IMG/VR virus record: IMGVR_UViG_3300030099_004395
Span: 1-61,805 of that record
Reading direction: 5' to 3' (one strand)
Length of the DNA stretch: 61,805 nt
Origin: a virus
Part shown: piece by piece, positions 50,490-58,988 of the stretch
How the letters are laid out: the number at the start of each line of letters is the position of its first letter
How positions within the stretch are numbered: the first letter of the stretch is position 1
Program-made: the position numbers and the translations under genes
The notes under the pieces: generated by a model
Told to the model about the DNA's origin: nothing
Databases searched by the model: none
The model's input: only the letters and a program-made list of their open reading frames with translations

Positions 50490-52352
50490 TTAATTAATTT
50501 CACAAGCACCACCAGCGCAAGCAAGTTCACCACTTAGATCAGTGTTATCTTCTGTTTCGACAACCTTTTCTAAATTTATATCTTTTAAATGTTGTAACTT
50601 ATTTATATAAGTTCCTTCGTCAATATCCTCAAAAGGCGCTTGAGTATATGTTCCGCCATCAAATGGTAATACAGATAAACCGTTGTAACTATCTCTATTA
50701 ACCCACATCCATTCTCCTGCATCTTCCCACTCTTCAGGTTTTAAACTAACAGTAGCAGATACGTTATGAGTATTAGATCCTTTTCTGTGACCAGGTACAA
50801 CCCATTCTGTAGCTACCTTTTTTATACGTTCAAGTAATTGAAAAGGTGATTCAGTTCTAAGTATAGATCCAGCCGGAGCTTTTTGTGGTATGCTAATTAC
50901 AGCCGTATCATGAGGTCTAAAAAACTCATCTTCAACTAGTAGTGGATGGTTTTCAAGTAAGTATTTATATATACTTTCGTTTTTACCAACTCTGATCCTA
51001 CGCAGATAATAATCATTATGCCATGCATGAATACCCGAAGACGTTCCCAGTGCCAGAGATGTCGTCCCTGCAGGCTTTACGGTTGTACATCGTGCTGCAG
51101 AATTAATTCCAATCAGCTTCGCGACTCTTGCGTTTTCTCTTTTTACTACGCTTGCGGCTTTCTTCATGTCGTATCCTAACACCGCACCCGATCCTATCCC
51201 AGTCATCGAGACGCCTATTAAAGCGTCTTTCTCTGTTGTTTGTTGCCATACTTCTCTTAAGTAATGAAAGTCTGTATATCCTGCTTGTAGTGTACCTATA
51301 AAAGCAGCAGCTTTCACTCGTTCGTTTAATTCTTCTTGTGATTCAATATCACTAGCGTTTACTTCACATAAGTTGCAAAACTGATATGGTCGTAAAGCTA
51401 TTTCACAACAAGGGTTTGTACCCCAGTCTTTATCATTGTTAAAGTATATCCCAGGTTCACCTGCTCCTGATAATTCTACACGCTTCCATAGATCCATAAA
51501 GAATGATTTAGTTACCTTATGTCTCATTAAAACAGCTGAATTATTTGCTCTTCCTCTTTGTGGATTTGTTTCCCACCAATTTCCAGACTTCGCTGAGATC
51601 ATCTCTTCGTCTCCTGCTGAGAACAGACTTATTAAAGCTGCTCGACGTATTCCACCAGCTAAGACGGCGTCTGCAATATGGCAAACTATATCGTGTACTT
51701 CTATAGTGGAGAGCATATCTCCATCTTCCTTTGAGTCTAAAACTCCTGTTATCTTTACTATACATTCTTTAAGTGGTTGAGGTCCAGGTGCTTTACCACC
51801 AGACGTTACTAACAGTGCACCCTTGGGGCGTATATCAGAGTAATCAAACTCTATTCGTGAACTTCTCTTGTCACCTAAATATGATTTCATTAACACTTTA
51901 ATAGCATCAGCCCAACCTTCAATTGAGTCACCTATTAAAAATCTTCTTGTTCTTTTGGTGTATGGTTTATTTACTGGATCTAATTTTTCTACATGGTGTT
52001 GTTGTACAGAATAACCTACACCAGTACCACCAAGTAATAAAAACATTATCTCATTAAACGATTCAATATGATCAATAGGTAAATAAGCACAATTGTAAAC
52101 ACGATTAGGTGATATTTCAATTGGCTTACCACCGAACTGAAGAGATCGCATAGATGGTAAAATTTTCTTTTCATAAACTAATTTATAAACTTTTTCTATA
52201 TTTTCTTTTAAATCAGGATACTTTTTAATATGCATGTTCTTGTTTCTTGTAACAAGTTCTTCCCATGTTTCTCTTCGATTTAATTCTGGCATGTATTTCG
52301 CGTACTTCATGTAAACGGTAATATCACTTAGTATCTGATTTGATAGCTCCAT
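50490..52352 (-). CDS. nrdJ: Class II (B12-dependent) ribonucleoside-triphosphate reductase, 620 aa
   Basis: Reduces ribonucleotides to deoxyribonucleotides for DNA synthesis, using adenosylcobalamin. Motifs visible: VYNCAYLPID (N-terminal redox Cys), GGTGVGYS, NPCCEIALRPYQFC (active-site Cys with conserved Glu), PAGTTSLALGTSSG, and the C-terminal shuttle pair CAGGAC. Shorter than bacterial RTPR (about 740 aa) but normal for phage versions. Working without oxygen or a small subunit, it fits marine phages, but needs host B12. Confidence 0.92.
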   Translation of the reverse strand: MELSNQILSDITVYMKYAKYMPELNRRETWEELVTRNKNMHIKKYPDLKENIEKVYKLVYEKKILPSMRSLQFGGKPIEISPNRVYNCAYLPIDHIESFNEIMFLLLGGTGVGYSVQQHHVEKLDPVNKPYTKRTRRFLIGDSIEGWADAIKVLMKSYLGDKRSSRIEFDYSDIRPKGALLVTSGGKAPGPQPLKECIVKITGVLDSKEDGDMLSTIEVHDIVCHIADAVLAGGIRRAALISLFSAGDEEMISAKSGNWWETNPQRGRANNSAVLMRHKVTKSFFMDLWKRVELSGAGEPGIYFNNDKDWGTNPCCEIALRPYQFCNLCEVNASDIESQEELNERVKAAAFIGTLQAGYTDFHYLREVWQQTTEKDALIGVSMTGIGSGAVLGYDMKKAASVVKRENARVAKLIGINSAARCTTVKPAGTTSLALGTSSGIHAWHNDYYLRRIRVGKNESIYKYLLENHPLLVEDEFFRPHDTAVISIPQKAPAGSILRTESPFQLLERIKKVATEWVVPGHRKGSNTHNVSATVSLKPEEWEDAGEWMWVNRDSYNGLSVLPFDGGTYTQAPFEDIDEGTYINKLQHLKDINLEKVVETEDNTDLSGELACAGGACEIN

Positions 52353-52542
52353 CTTCTTTTTCTTCTTTAACTTTTTCTTTTATTTTACCTAAAGCATCTT
52401 CATAATCTGGCATATGCTTTATCGTTTCTAATGTACCCATTGATACAGTTCTCAAGTAATCCAGCTCTTGCATCATGTGTTGTATAACACTTGTCAAAGA
52501 CTGGATTTTATTTTTCATTTCAATTAAAGTTTGTTCTTTCAT
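52324..52542 (-). CDS. Hypothetical coiled-coil protein, 72 aa
   Basis: MKEQTLIEMKNKIQSLTSVI..., helical with heptad-like spacing, acidic/Lys-rich end (KEKVKEEKEDGAIKSD). Overlaps the reductase start by 29 nt and the previous gene's stop by 4 nt, implying translational coupling with nrdJ. No known motif. Confidence 0.6.
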   Translation of the reverse strand: MKEQTLIEMKNKIQSLTSVIQHMMQELDYLRTVSMGTLETIKHMPDYEDALGKIKEKVKEEKEDGAIKSDTK

Positions 52543-53102
52543 TTATAAAACATTACAAATACTTTTCTTCCTTTTTCCCAACATTTATTAGGATATTTAC
52601 TGTGAAAATAATTAGATGGATATGATAGTAATCTATTTTGTTTATATCCTATTACTGTATTTAATTTCCAGTTTTCTAACTTGTTAGACTCATTTAAAAT
52701 TAGATCATCGTATTTACTAGATGTTAATTGAGACATAGGTAAACTATGCCCTAGCTCTTTGTGTTCCCACAATGCCGTACCATTTAATTCATCTAAACCT
52801 GGTTCTGATAAGTATAACACTATAGCTCTAGTAGGTAATTCACCCGCTATAATAGAGTCACAATGTATTCTCCAGTCTGTATCTAATTCATCTGTAGCTA
52901 TTCTAAAAAAAGAAAGTATATTATTTATTTTCTTATTTTCAATATCAGATAATCTATTACACATGTACGATGTAAAATCTTCTGGTGAATCCATTATCCA
53001 AAATTTTTTATCACCTGTATCTACTTCTCTAAAATCTACTAAGTATTTATTTAAAGTTCTTAAAATATTATTTCTTAAAAAATCGTCAATTACGTATATC
53101 AT
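52539..53102 (-). CDS. 2OG-Fe(II) oxygenase-like protein, 187 aa
   Basis: Predicted double-stranded beta-helix dioxygenase. Iron ligands by pattern: H80-x-D82 (RIHCDS) and H167 (YFHSKYP); R179 (KGRKVFV) sits where 2-oxoglutarate binds. The GTALWEH and LLSYPSNYFH segments match prolyl-4-hydroxylase-like viral proteins. The substrate is unknown; protein hydroxylation is one possibility. Overlaps the next gene by 17 nt. Confidence 0.65.
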   Translation of the reverse strand: MIYVIDDFLRNNILRTLNKYLVDFREVDTGDKKFWIMDSPEDFTSYMCNRLSDIENKKINNILSFFRIATDELDTDWRIHCDSIIAGELPTRAIVLYLSEPGLDELNGTALWEHKELGHSLPMSQLTSSKYDDLILNESNKLENWKLNTVIGYKQNRLLSYPSNYFHSKYPNKCWEKGRKVFVMFYK

Positions 53103-53253
53103 ACTTATTACTATATTCTATTAACTCTTTATATTTTAAATAACCTTTGCTTTCAATACTCCATTTAATAAACTGATCTAACTTACGCTCAGCATATTTT
53201 CTTCTAGCTAAGTCTTTTTTTTCCCAAGTATTAAGTTCACGGTTTCGTCGCAT
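53086..53253 (-). CDS. Small basic protein, 55 aa
   Basis: Frame MRRNRELNTWEKKDLARRKY..., ATG at 53253, overlapping the endonuclease gene end by 46 nt and the oxygenase start by 17 nt. Highly basic, helical. It is the only good frame filling that interval. Unknown. Confidence 0.6.
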   Translation of the reverse strand: MRRNRELNTWEKKDLARRKYAERKLDQFIKWSIESKGYLKYKELIEYSNKYDIRN

Positions 53254-53651
53254 TCTTTTTGATTTTGAGGTTTATAGATCTTAACTTTAGGAAGTTTTTT
53301 CGCGGCATACATCTTAAAAAGTTTCCAACGTATAGGAAAAGACTCATTAGGCCGTCCTTTGCATTCGATGACGAAGTTATTTCCTGTAAAATCAGGTGTA
53401 TAAGTGACTTTACGTATCTTTTTGCCTCCTCTATCTCTATATTCTCCTTTAGAGTTTGCTTGTCTTTCATAACATTTATTTTTAAAGTCAAACGAAGGGA
53501 TCAACTCATAGCTAACCCCTTCATATTTAGCTTTTATTTTTGCGGCTTTTAATGCTTTATACATATAAGCTTCAAGGCCTGACTTAAACTCTATGTTATC
53601 AACGATAACTTTTTTAGATCGTACAGGACCTCTTTTCTTACGTCGAAACAT
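53208..53651 (-). CDS. PD-(D/E)XK endonuclease (T7 gp3 / DUF1064-like), 147 aa
   Basis: Motifs: E27 (SGLEAYMYKAL), D87 (YTPDFTG) and E96-C-K98 (FVIECKG), the arrangement of small endonucleases that cut branched or junction DNA, such as T7 endonuclease I. Basic start (RRKKRGPVRSKKV). Likely resolves recombination or packaging intermediates. Placed among replication/recombination genes. Confidence 0.7.
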   Translation of the reverse strand: MFRRKKRGPVRSKKVIVDNIEFKSGLEAYMYKALKAAKIKAKYEGVSYELIPSFDFKNKCYERQANSKGEYRDRGGKKIRKVTYTPDFTGNNFVIECKGRPNESFPIRWKLFKMYAAKKLPKVKIYKPQNQKECDETVNLILGKKKT

Positions 53652-53910
53652 CTGTTACGTAATAAGGTAAACCTGGATTACCTATCTCAAGTTCGCTGAG
53701 TTCTTCTCGGGCGGCTTGAATATAAAGTATCGCATCCATTAATTCTTCTTGTACGTCGTTTAAATATGCAGCAAGATCTTTAACACCAGTCTTACGTTCA
53801 TTATCTAGTGTTTGTCCGTATTTTTTGTAACCCACATCAGAACGTGTTACAAATTTGTCACACACTCTTTCTACAACAGGATCTCTGAATTTCATTTCTT
53901 TAGTCTTCAT
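53638..53910 (-). CDS. MazG-like/dNTP pyrophosphohydrolase-like protein, 90 aa
   Basis: Sequence RSDVGYKKYGQTLDNERKTG then DVQEELMDAILYIQAAREEL matches the all-alpha nucleotide pyrophosphohydrolase pattern in its short phage form (KYG then E-E-x-x-D-A-x-x-Y). Likely hydrolyses certain nucleoside triphosphates. Another MazG-type domain is in the gene immediately upstream (53900-54727). Confidence 0.6.
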   Translation of the reverse strand: MKTKEMKFRDPVVERVCDKFVTRSDVGYKKYGQTLDNERKTGVKDLAAYLNDVQEELMDAILYIQAAREELSELEIGNPGLPYYVTDVST

Positions 53911-54727
53911 CTTTTACAAATGTTCCGTTAATCATTTTACCAGTACGTTTTGATATTACTTTGTATGCACTGTCTATACAATGTTCTATAGACACTCCGC
54001 CTAAATGAGCCATGTTGGTTAACACAACTACCATATCACCTATAGCATCTACAAATTCTGCCTCATCATTTTTTAACACTGCCCTACCAAGCTCACCTGC
54101 TTCTTCCATTAACTTACAGAACTGAGTTTTAGTATCACCTTTTTTGTATAAGCCTCTTTCCATAGCCCAATCTCTTATTAACTGAAACCTATCTGTTTCA
54201 ACCCAAGCATGACCCTCTTGTTTTACGTGTCTATCTGCTACTTGACTAACATATTTAGAAAAGTTATCTGCTATAATAGGCTTTACATTAGCTTCATAAA
54301 AAGCTTTATTATATATATAAGATCTTTTCTTATTAAACATAGATGTTGAAGCGTTGTTCATGATCCATTGTATACTTTCTTTTGTTAGCTCAAATGTGCC
54401 ATGTACTGTTTGCCATTTCTTACCTATCTCATCCATTAACCTACCTTTTAATTTGTTTAATGGAACTGGAAATGTTGAGGTTTGTTCGGTTGCGTTTATC
54501 TTCATTTTAAATAATTTATTATATGGTTTAAGGTCTACTTTATAGCCGTAAGACTTTTGAAGTTCTAACTCGCGGCTCGATATATAATCGATGTCTGTGC
54601 TTTGATCTAGAACTTCGTACTCGTCTGGGCTATAACCTTGTTGTTCGGTAACCCTGCTATTAAGATTACGTGTAACACCTATTTTTTTACCCGGTATGTG
54701 GTATAAATAATATGTTGTTTTATCCAT
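53900..54727 (-). CDS. GIY-YIG-like plus MazG-type fusion protein, 275 aa
   Basis: Residues 6-62 (YYLYHIPGKKIGVTRNLNSR and RELELQKSYGYKVD) resemble a degenerate GIY-YIG nuclease fold. Residues 176-270 have LMEEAGELGRAVLKNDEAEF then VDAIGDMVVVLTNMA, a MazG-type pyrophosphohydrolase with E208, E209, E212, D227 and D231 positioned for metal binding. Two different functions in one chain is unusual. The GIY-YIG assignment is tentative. Confidence 0.55.
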   Translation of the reverse strand: MDKTTYYLYHIPGKKIGVTRNLNSRVTEQQGYSPDEYEVLDQSTDIDYISSRELELQKSYGYKVDLKPYNKLFKMKINATEQTSTFPVPLNKLKGRLMDEIGKKWQTVHGTFELTKESIQWIMNNASTSMFNKKRSYIYNKAFYEANVKPIIADNFSKYVSQVADRHVKQEGHAWVETDRFQLIRDWAMERGLYKKGDTKTQFCKLMEEAGELGRAVLKNDEAEFVDAIGDMVVVLTNMAHLGGVSIEHCIDSAYKVISKRTGKMINGTFVKDED

Positions 54728-55427
54728 AGTGATCAGCTTTGCGTTGTGCGATATTGGTAGGTTTTAAATATTTACCTAAATCTCTTTCATATAAATGTAA
54801 GTTGTGTGCAAAGTGATAATATGTACCAATTTCATAATCTGTCTCCTCTGCAATTATTTTATGCAGTTCTGAAAAACAATACTGATCATTACAGAAACCG
54901 AACCAGAGATCATTAGATCGCATCGTAACGCACATATTCAAATGATTATTTACAACTGTAAATTGTATTGCGTACGTACATGGTGTATCATGTTCATACT
55001 TGTATATTTCTTTACCATCGTATATGGATATAGCAGCTTGCCTAGTATCAGGATTTTCACGTAGCATTTTAATTACTTCATCAATCTGATTTAACCTTCC
55101 CCACTGCCAACCATAATTAGAATTAACATTACCATGTGCATCAGCCATGCGTTTCCATATAGCAGGTATTTTACCGTATAGTTCACCTAGCTTTTCAATG
55201 TTGCGATCACCTGACCAATACCAACGCCATTCAGCTTCAGCATATTTATACTTCCATTTACGCCAAGGTGCTCTAATTATATTGTTTATAGGATTTTCCA
55301 TTTCAAATCCTATATTAAACAAAGCTTTAGTTCCAGCAAAGTCTGTACCATAATGTTCTATACATTGATACCAATACTCAAAAGCTTCGTTCGCATCTCT
55401 AAATTTATTTGCGAATGTTTTTATCAT
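54720..55427 (-). CDS. Thymidylate synthase / dCMP hydroxymethylase-family enzyme, 235 aa
   Basis: Start at ATG 55427 (MIKTFANKFRDANEAFEYW). Family residues: catalytic C150 (DTPCTY), R170-S171-N172-D173, G177, and H211-L-Y213 (HNLHLY). At the position equivalent to E. coli ThyA Asn177 this protein has D181; Asn there selects dUMP, while T4 dCMP hydroxymethylase (gp42) has Asp. The Pro before it is also replaced (C179). So it may make 5-hydroxymethyl-dCMP rather than dTMP. Biochemistry is not known. Confidence 0.75.
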   Translation of the reverse strand: MIKTFANKFRDANEAFEYWYQCIEHYGTDFAGTKALFNIGFEMENPINNIIRAPWRKWKYKYAEAEWRWYWSGDRNIEKLGELYGKIPAIWKRMADAHGNVNSNYGWQWGRLNQIDEVIKMLRENPDTRQAAISIYDGKEIYKYEHDTPCTYAIQFTVVNNHLNMCVTMRSNDLWFGFCNDQYCFSELHKIIAEETDYEIGTYYHFAHNLHLYERDLGKYLKPTNIAQRKADHYG

Positions 55428-55668
55428 AATAAAATCTATATAATTCAAATATTTTACTATATAAGTCATCAGGCCCATATGTTTTAGGACTTATGACTTT
55501 CTTGCCTTTAACTTCAACTTGGATAGTCCACGCTTTATTGTAATTACCCTTGCCTACAGCTAAGGCAGATATGTATATTCCATGTTTTATACACCAACTG
55601 TATGCTATTTTATCTTCATTACTCCATAATGGAGGTTTGCATTCAGTGTACTTAGGTTTTATTCCCAT
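55405..55668 (-). CDS. Conserved hypothetical protein, 87 aa
   Basis: MGIKPKYTECKPPLWSNEDK..., with HGIYISALAVGKGNYNKAWT and a Lys/Tyr-rich end; it resembles conserved proteins of marine phages with no function. Its stop lies 23 nt inside the start of the ThyA-family gene, and its start overlaps the primase-helicase stop. Confidence 0.65.
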   Translation of the reverse strand: MGIKPKYTECKPPLWSNEDKIAYSWCIKHGIYISALAVGKGNYNKAWTIQVEVKGKKVISPKTYGPDDLYSKIFELYRFYYDKNIRK

Positions 55669-57371
55669 GGCATTGCCTCTTCCATTTCAGGCATTACATG
55701 TGGTACAAAGCAGCCAGACTTTGGTTCCCATGTAAAAAAGGCTTCGGCTCCATTTTCACCGAGGTTTTGAAACTTGCATTTAAGTATTTTAACTTTAGTT
55801 GTTTTAGCTTCATAATCACGATGTACAAGTAAACCGTGATAACTAGCATCGTACCACTCACCACCGCCTTTAATGTTGTACATAGTTGGTTCTTCAATTT
55901 TACCATCTTGTGTTTTATACATTTTAGTAGGATGAGCTACTATAAATACTAGCACATCATATTTTTTAGCAAACGTTTCAATCTTAGTTAAATATTCCAT
56001 TGTATAACGGTTAACGTCCTCTGTGTTACAATCAACGTCTCTAACTTTATTAAATGGATCTATAACAAGACATTTGATACCCTTACGTTTTACAAGCTCA
56101 GCTCCTTTACGTAGTACAGACTCAAGAGTATAACGTTCCATATCTATAAAAAAGAAGTTATCATTAACGTGATCTGCTACTTTATTCCATTTGTCTCTAC
56201 CAATGTCACCTTTTTGAGGCATGTCACCCCATACTTTCCGCATTAACTTGTGAGCATGTAGATATGTAGGAGCATTTTCTGGTGAAGCAAAAGCTGTTTT
56301 CCAACCATACTCTTTATTATAACCTACACACATTTGATCTACAAAATCTGATTTACCTGAACTAGGTATACCAGTTACAGTAATAAACTGCTTAGTATAT
56401 GTACTAAAAATTGAATCAAAATTATTAAGGCCAACAGTATAGCCACGTTTAAAACCGTTTCTAACAAAGTCTGTAATTTCATCTTCTATATCTCTAAACG
56501 TAGTAACGTTTTCTAACGGTACTGGTTTTGCATTTTTAACACGTGACAATAGCTCTTTAGCTGAGTACTTTAATAAGTATTCGTTAGCATCTTTGCAATC
56601 ATCAAATGTAACTAGATAACAAGTTTCAGCGCCTAATCTACGTATAAGCTCAGCTTGTAACGCTAAACCAGGTGGATCGTTGTCAACTGCAATTATTATT
56701 TTCTTTTTATCTTCAAAATAATCTATACAGTTGTCTAAGTAATCTAAGTTGTTGCTATTTAATGTAGCACCATTAGGAACTGATATTGCATTTGGTATAC
56801 CAGCCTCATGTAATGCTAACACATCCATTTCACCTTCAACTATAATACATTCATCGTGTCCTACAGTATTATCTATATTATAAAATACTTTTTCAGCTCC
56901 TTTGTATAACTTAAAGTTTTTACGAGCATCTCTGTATTTAACATTAGTAAGTTGTCCACCTACATAATAATTAAATTGGATAGTATTCTCGGTCTTGCCG
57001 GTTTGAGGCATATATTCAGATGCGGTAGATACTTTTAATTCATCTAACGTATCTTTAGATATACCACGTGTTTTAAACCATTCCAACGTTTTATCTTTTA
57101 CGGGTAGTTTATAACCGTAATCAGGTATAACATAATCACGTTCAGCTTTACCTTTACGTTTATATGTGTGCATTTGAAAAGTGCTATCACAGTTATGACA
57201 AGTACCAAGACCACGCTCCCAATCATAGCTAGCACATTTTGCTTTTCTATTCTCAGGTTTCCTAGAAGACGAACACAGGGGACAAGTCCCCTGCGATTTA
57301 CCTACGTCTAAGCCGTGCTGATTAAATTGGTCTATTTGAAAACCATTTATTTCTATTTCTTCGACTTGCAT
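55659..57371 (-). CDS. Bifunctional primase-helicase (T7 gp4-like), 570 aa
   Basis: N-terminal zinc ribbon with C30-x-x-C33 and C58-x-x-C61; Toprim primase domain with EGEMDVLALHEAG and IAVDNDPPGLA; linker; then RecA-like helicase with Walker A GIPSSGKSD (about 337-345), Walker B IKCLVIDPFN and FIVAHPTK. Same order as T7 gp4/Twinkle. It primes lagging strands and unwinds the fork. Overlaps the downstream gene by 10 nt. Confidence 0.92.
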   Translation of the reverse strand: MQVEEIEINGFQIDQFNQHGLDVGKSQGTCPLCSSSRKPENRKAKCASYDWERGLGTCHNCDSTFQMHTYKRKGKAERDYVIPDYGYKLPVKDKTLEWFKTRGISKDTLDELKVSTASEYMPQTGKTENTIQFNYYVGGQLTNVKYRDARKNFKLYKGAEKVFYNIDNTVGHDECIIVEGEMDVLALHEAGIPNAISVPNGATLNSNNLDYLDNCIDYFEDKKKIIIAVDNDPPGLALQAELIRRLGAETCYLVTFDDCKDANEYLLKYSAKELLSRVKNAKPVPLENVTTFRDIEDEITDFVRNGFKRGYTVGLNNFDSIFSTYTKQFITVTGIPSSGKSDFVDQMCVGYNKEYGWKTAFASPENAPTYLHAHKLMRKVWGDMPQKGDIGRDKWNKVADHVNDNFFFIDMERYTLESVLRKGAELVKRKGIKCLVIDPFNKVRDVDCNTEDVNRYTMEYLTKIETFAKKYDVLVFIVAHPTKMYKTQDGKIEEPTMYNIKGGGEWYDASYHGLLVHRDYEAKTTKVKILKCKFQNLGENGAEAFFTWEPKSGCFVPHVMPEMEEAMPWE

Positions 57372-57381
57372 TTACATTTAA

Positions 57382-57687
57382 TTAAAATGGTAGATCAGCT
57401 TCTTCTACCTTTGGTTGTGTTTGATTTTGCGGTTGACTTTCTGTTACTCTATCTGGAAACACACCGTTTGTCCATACTACTTTAACATTACCTAAGTAAG
57501 TCTTTTCACTTTTAGCTTCTCTTTCTTCTTTAGTCTGATCAACTATAACTGGACCTTGATTTCCAAATTGGTCTGGTTCATCATTAATAGTTATGGAAAT
57601 AGGAAGATACCTACCCTTTTTTCCTTTGTATATTTTATCCTTTGGTATCGCGTCTAAATTAATATTAGCTTTTACTATTCCTGCCAT
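57382..57687 (-). CDS. SSB-like protein, 101 aa
   Basis: MAGIVKANINLDAIPKDKIY then YLPISITINDEPDQFGNQGP: a small beta-barrel-type N-terminal part. Disordered Gln/Pro tail ending in acidic EEADLPF, the SSB-like interaction tip. Lies between the exonuclease and primase-helicase genes, where a single-strand binding protein is expected. Confidence 0.65.
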   Translation of the reverse strand: MAGIVKANINLDAIPKDKIYKGKKGRYLPISITINDEPDQFGNQGPVIVDQTKEEREAKSEKTYLGNVKVVWTNGVFPDRVTESQPQNQTQPKVEEADLPF

Positions 57688-57689
57688 TG

Positions 57690-58421
57690 TTATAATGTTT
57701 GGTTTATAAAATATTGCTGAGGATCAAAACCCTCTGTGTTATAAAATAGATCATAAGCTTCTGATGCTTTTTCAACTTTTTCTTCTCCTGATTTATAAAA
57801 TTTATCAGAGCAATCAAACAAACCTATTTGACCTGTCTTTTTATCTATTGCTATAAATATAAATTCATAACCAAATAGCTTTTCATAAATATAAGCTTGA
57901 GAATCATAATTATATTTCTTAGCATTCCATTTAAAGTTGTCAAGATCAGAAGTAGTTTTAAGATCTATTATTAGCTTTTCGCTGTGATTAACAACGTCAG
58001 CTTTTCCTTTCCACATTTGTCCAAATAATTCTGTTATTTGAGGTACTTCGTATTCAGAATTTTCTTCTGAGATTAAGTCTCTGCAAACTTTATTGTTTAG
58101 CATTGTAGAAATAAGGTTGTCTATAAGATCAACCTCATGTTGTAGTAAACACATTTCACCTCCTGACATTTCTTTGTAAACTTTAGTATTTCTAGTACTA
58201 GTATCTATTATCTTGTACTTTTTTAGTTTATCTGGTTCAAGTATTGCAGTGTGAAAATAGCCTCCTACTAAGAAGTGAGCATTTGTCTTACTTGGTTCCT
58301 TAAATGATAATGGGTTAGTAAGTAATGTTTTAATATCTGAATTACTTAAATACTGCTTACCAAAATCACCGTAATAATGCTCATCTATTCTAAGCTTTTC
58401 TATTATTTCTTCACGTTTCAT
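57690..58421 (-). CDS. PD-(D/E)XK exonuclease, Cas4/RecB-like, 243 aa
   Basis: H58 (GGYFHTAILEP), D at MWKGKADVV, D-x-K in LIIDLKTTSD and Q in DSQAYIYEKLFG fit RecB-like nuclease motifs. Paired with an ERF annealing protein (4-nt overlap), like lambda exo/bet: this nuclease would resect ends for single-strand annealing. Confidence 0.8.
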   Translation of the reverse strand: MKREEIIEKLRIDEHYYGDFGKQYLSNSDIKTLLTNPLSFKEPSKTNAHFLVGGYFHTAILEPDKLKKYKIIDTSTRNTKVYKEMSGGEMCLLQHEVDLIDNLISTMLNNKVCRDLISEENSEYEVPQITELFGQMWKGKADVVNHSEKLIIDLKTTSDLDNFKWNAKKYNYDSQAYIYEKLFGYEFIFIAIDKKTGQIGLFDCSDKFYKSGEEKVEKASEAYDLFYNTEGFDPQQYFINQTL

Positions 58422-58945
58422 AGTGTGCTCAATAACTCAGCTTGCTTAGGTGTTACTTCGTATTTAGCTTTAATAGCGTTTAGACTACCACCTTTTGCAA
58501 TGTATTCCTTAGCTTTAGCTAATGATTCGTTTGTCATCTTTTGCTTGGCAGATGATTTACCATGTGTATTAGTTGCATCTGAGTCTTGAGTGTCATCAAT
58601 CAAAAACAGATTACCAAGTGCATACTTTTTACCATATGAACTTGCAGCACCATATTTCTGTGGCATTTGCATACCTTTTTGTTCAAGATCAATACCTACT
58701 ATAGCTTTAGATTCTATATTATCTTTACCATCAGATACTTTAGCAGTAACCTGCATAACCGGTGGATCAAATGATACTAACTCTTCATTTACAGTAACTG
58801 TTACATTGAGCTCTTTTAAAAAGGGTTTTGTTGCTTCGAGAATGTCTTCGGCAGATCTGAAATAATACTTACCGAATGAGTTAAACCTTGATTTTTTTGA
58901 TTTAAACTCTACTTGGATTTTTGATAATTTTTCGTTAATTGTCAT
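58418..58945 (-). CDS. erf: ERF-family single-strand annealing protein, 175 aa
   Basis: N-terminal FNSFGKYYFRSAEDILEATK and the ERF signature QKYGAASSYGKKYALGNLFL are present, then a linker and small C-terminal helical domain. Anneals complementary strands in phage recombination. Coupled to the nuclease gene by overlap. Confidence 0.85.
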   Translation of the reverse strand: MTINEKLSKIQVEFKSKKSRFNSFGKYYFRSAEDILEATKPFLKELNVTVTVNEELVSFDPPVMQVTAKVSDGKDNIESKAIVGIDLEQKGMQMPQKYGAASSYGKKYALGNLFLIDDTQDSDATNTHGKSSAKQKMTNESLAKAKEYIAKGGSLNAIKAKYEVTPKQAELLSTL

Positions 58946-58988
58946 ACTATTATAATTACATATTTATTATACAATTTACATAGGTAAC

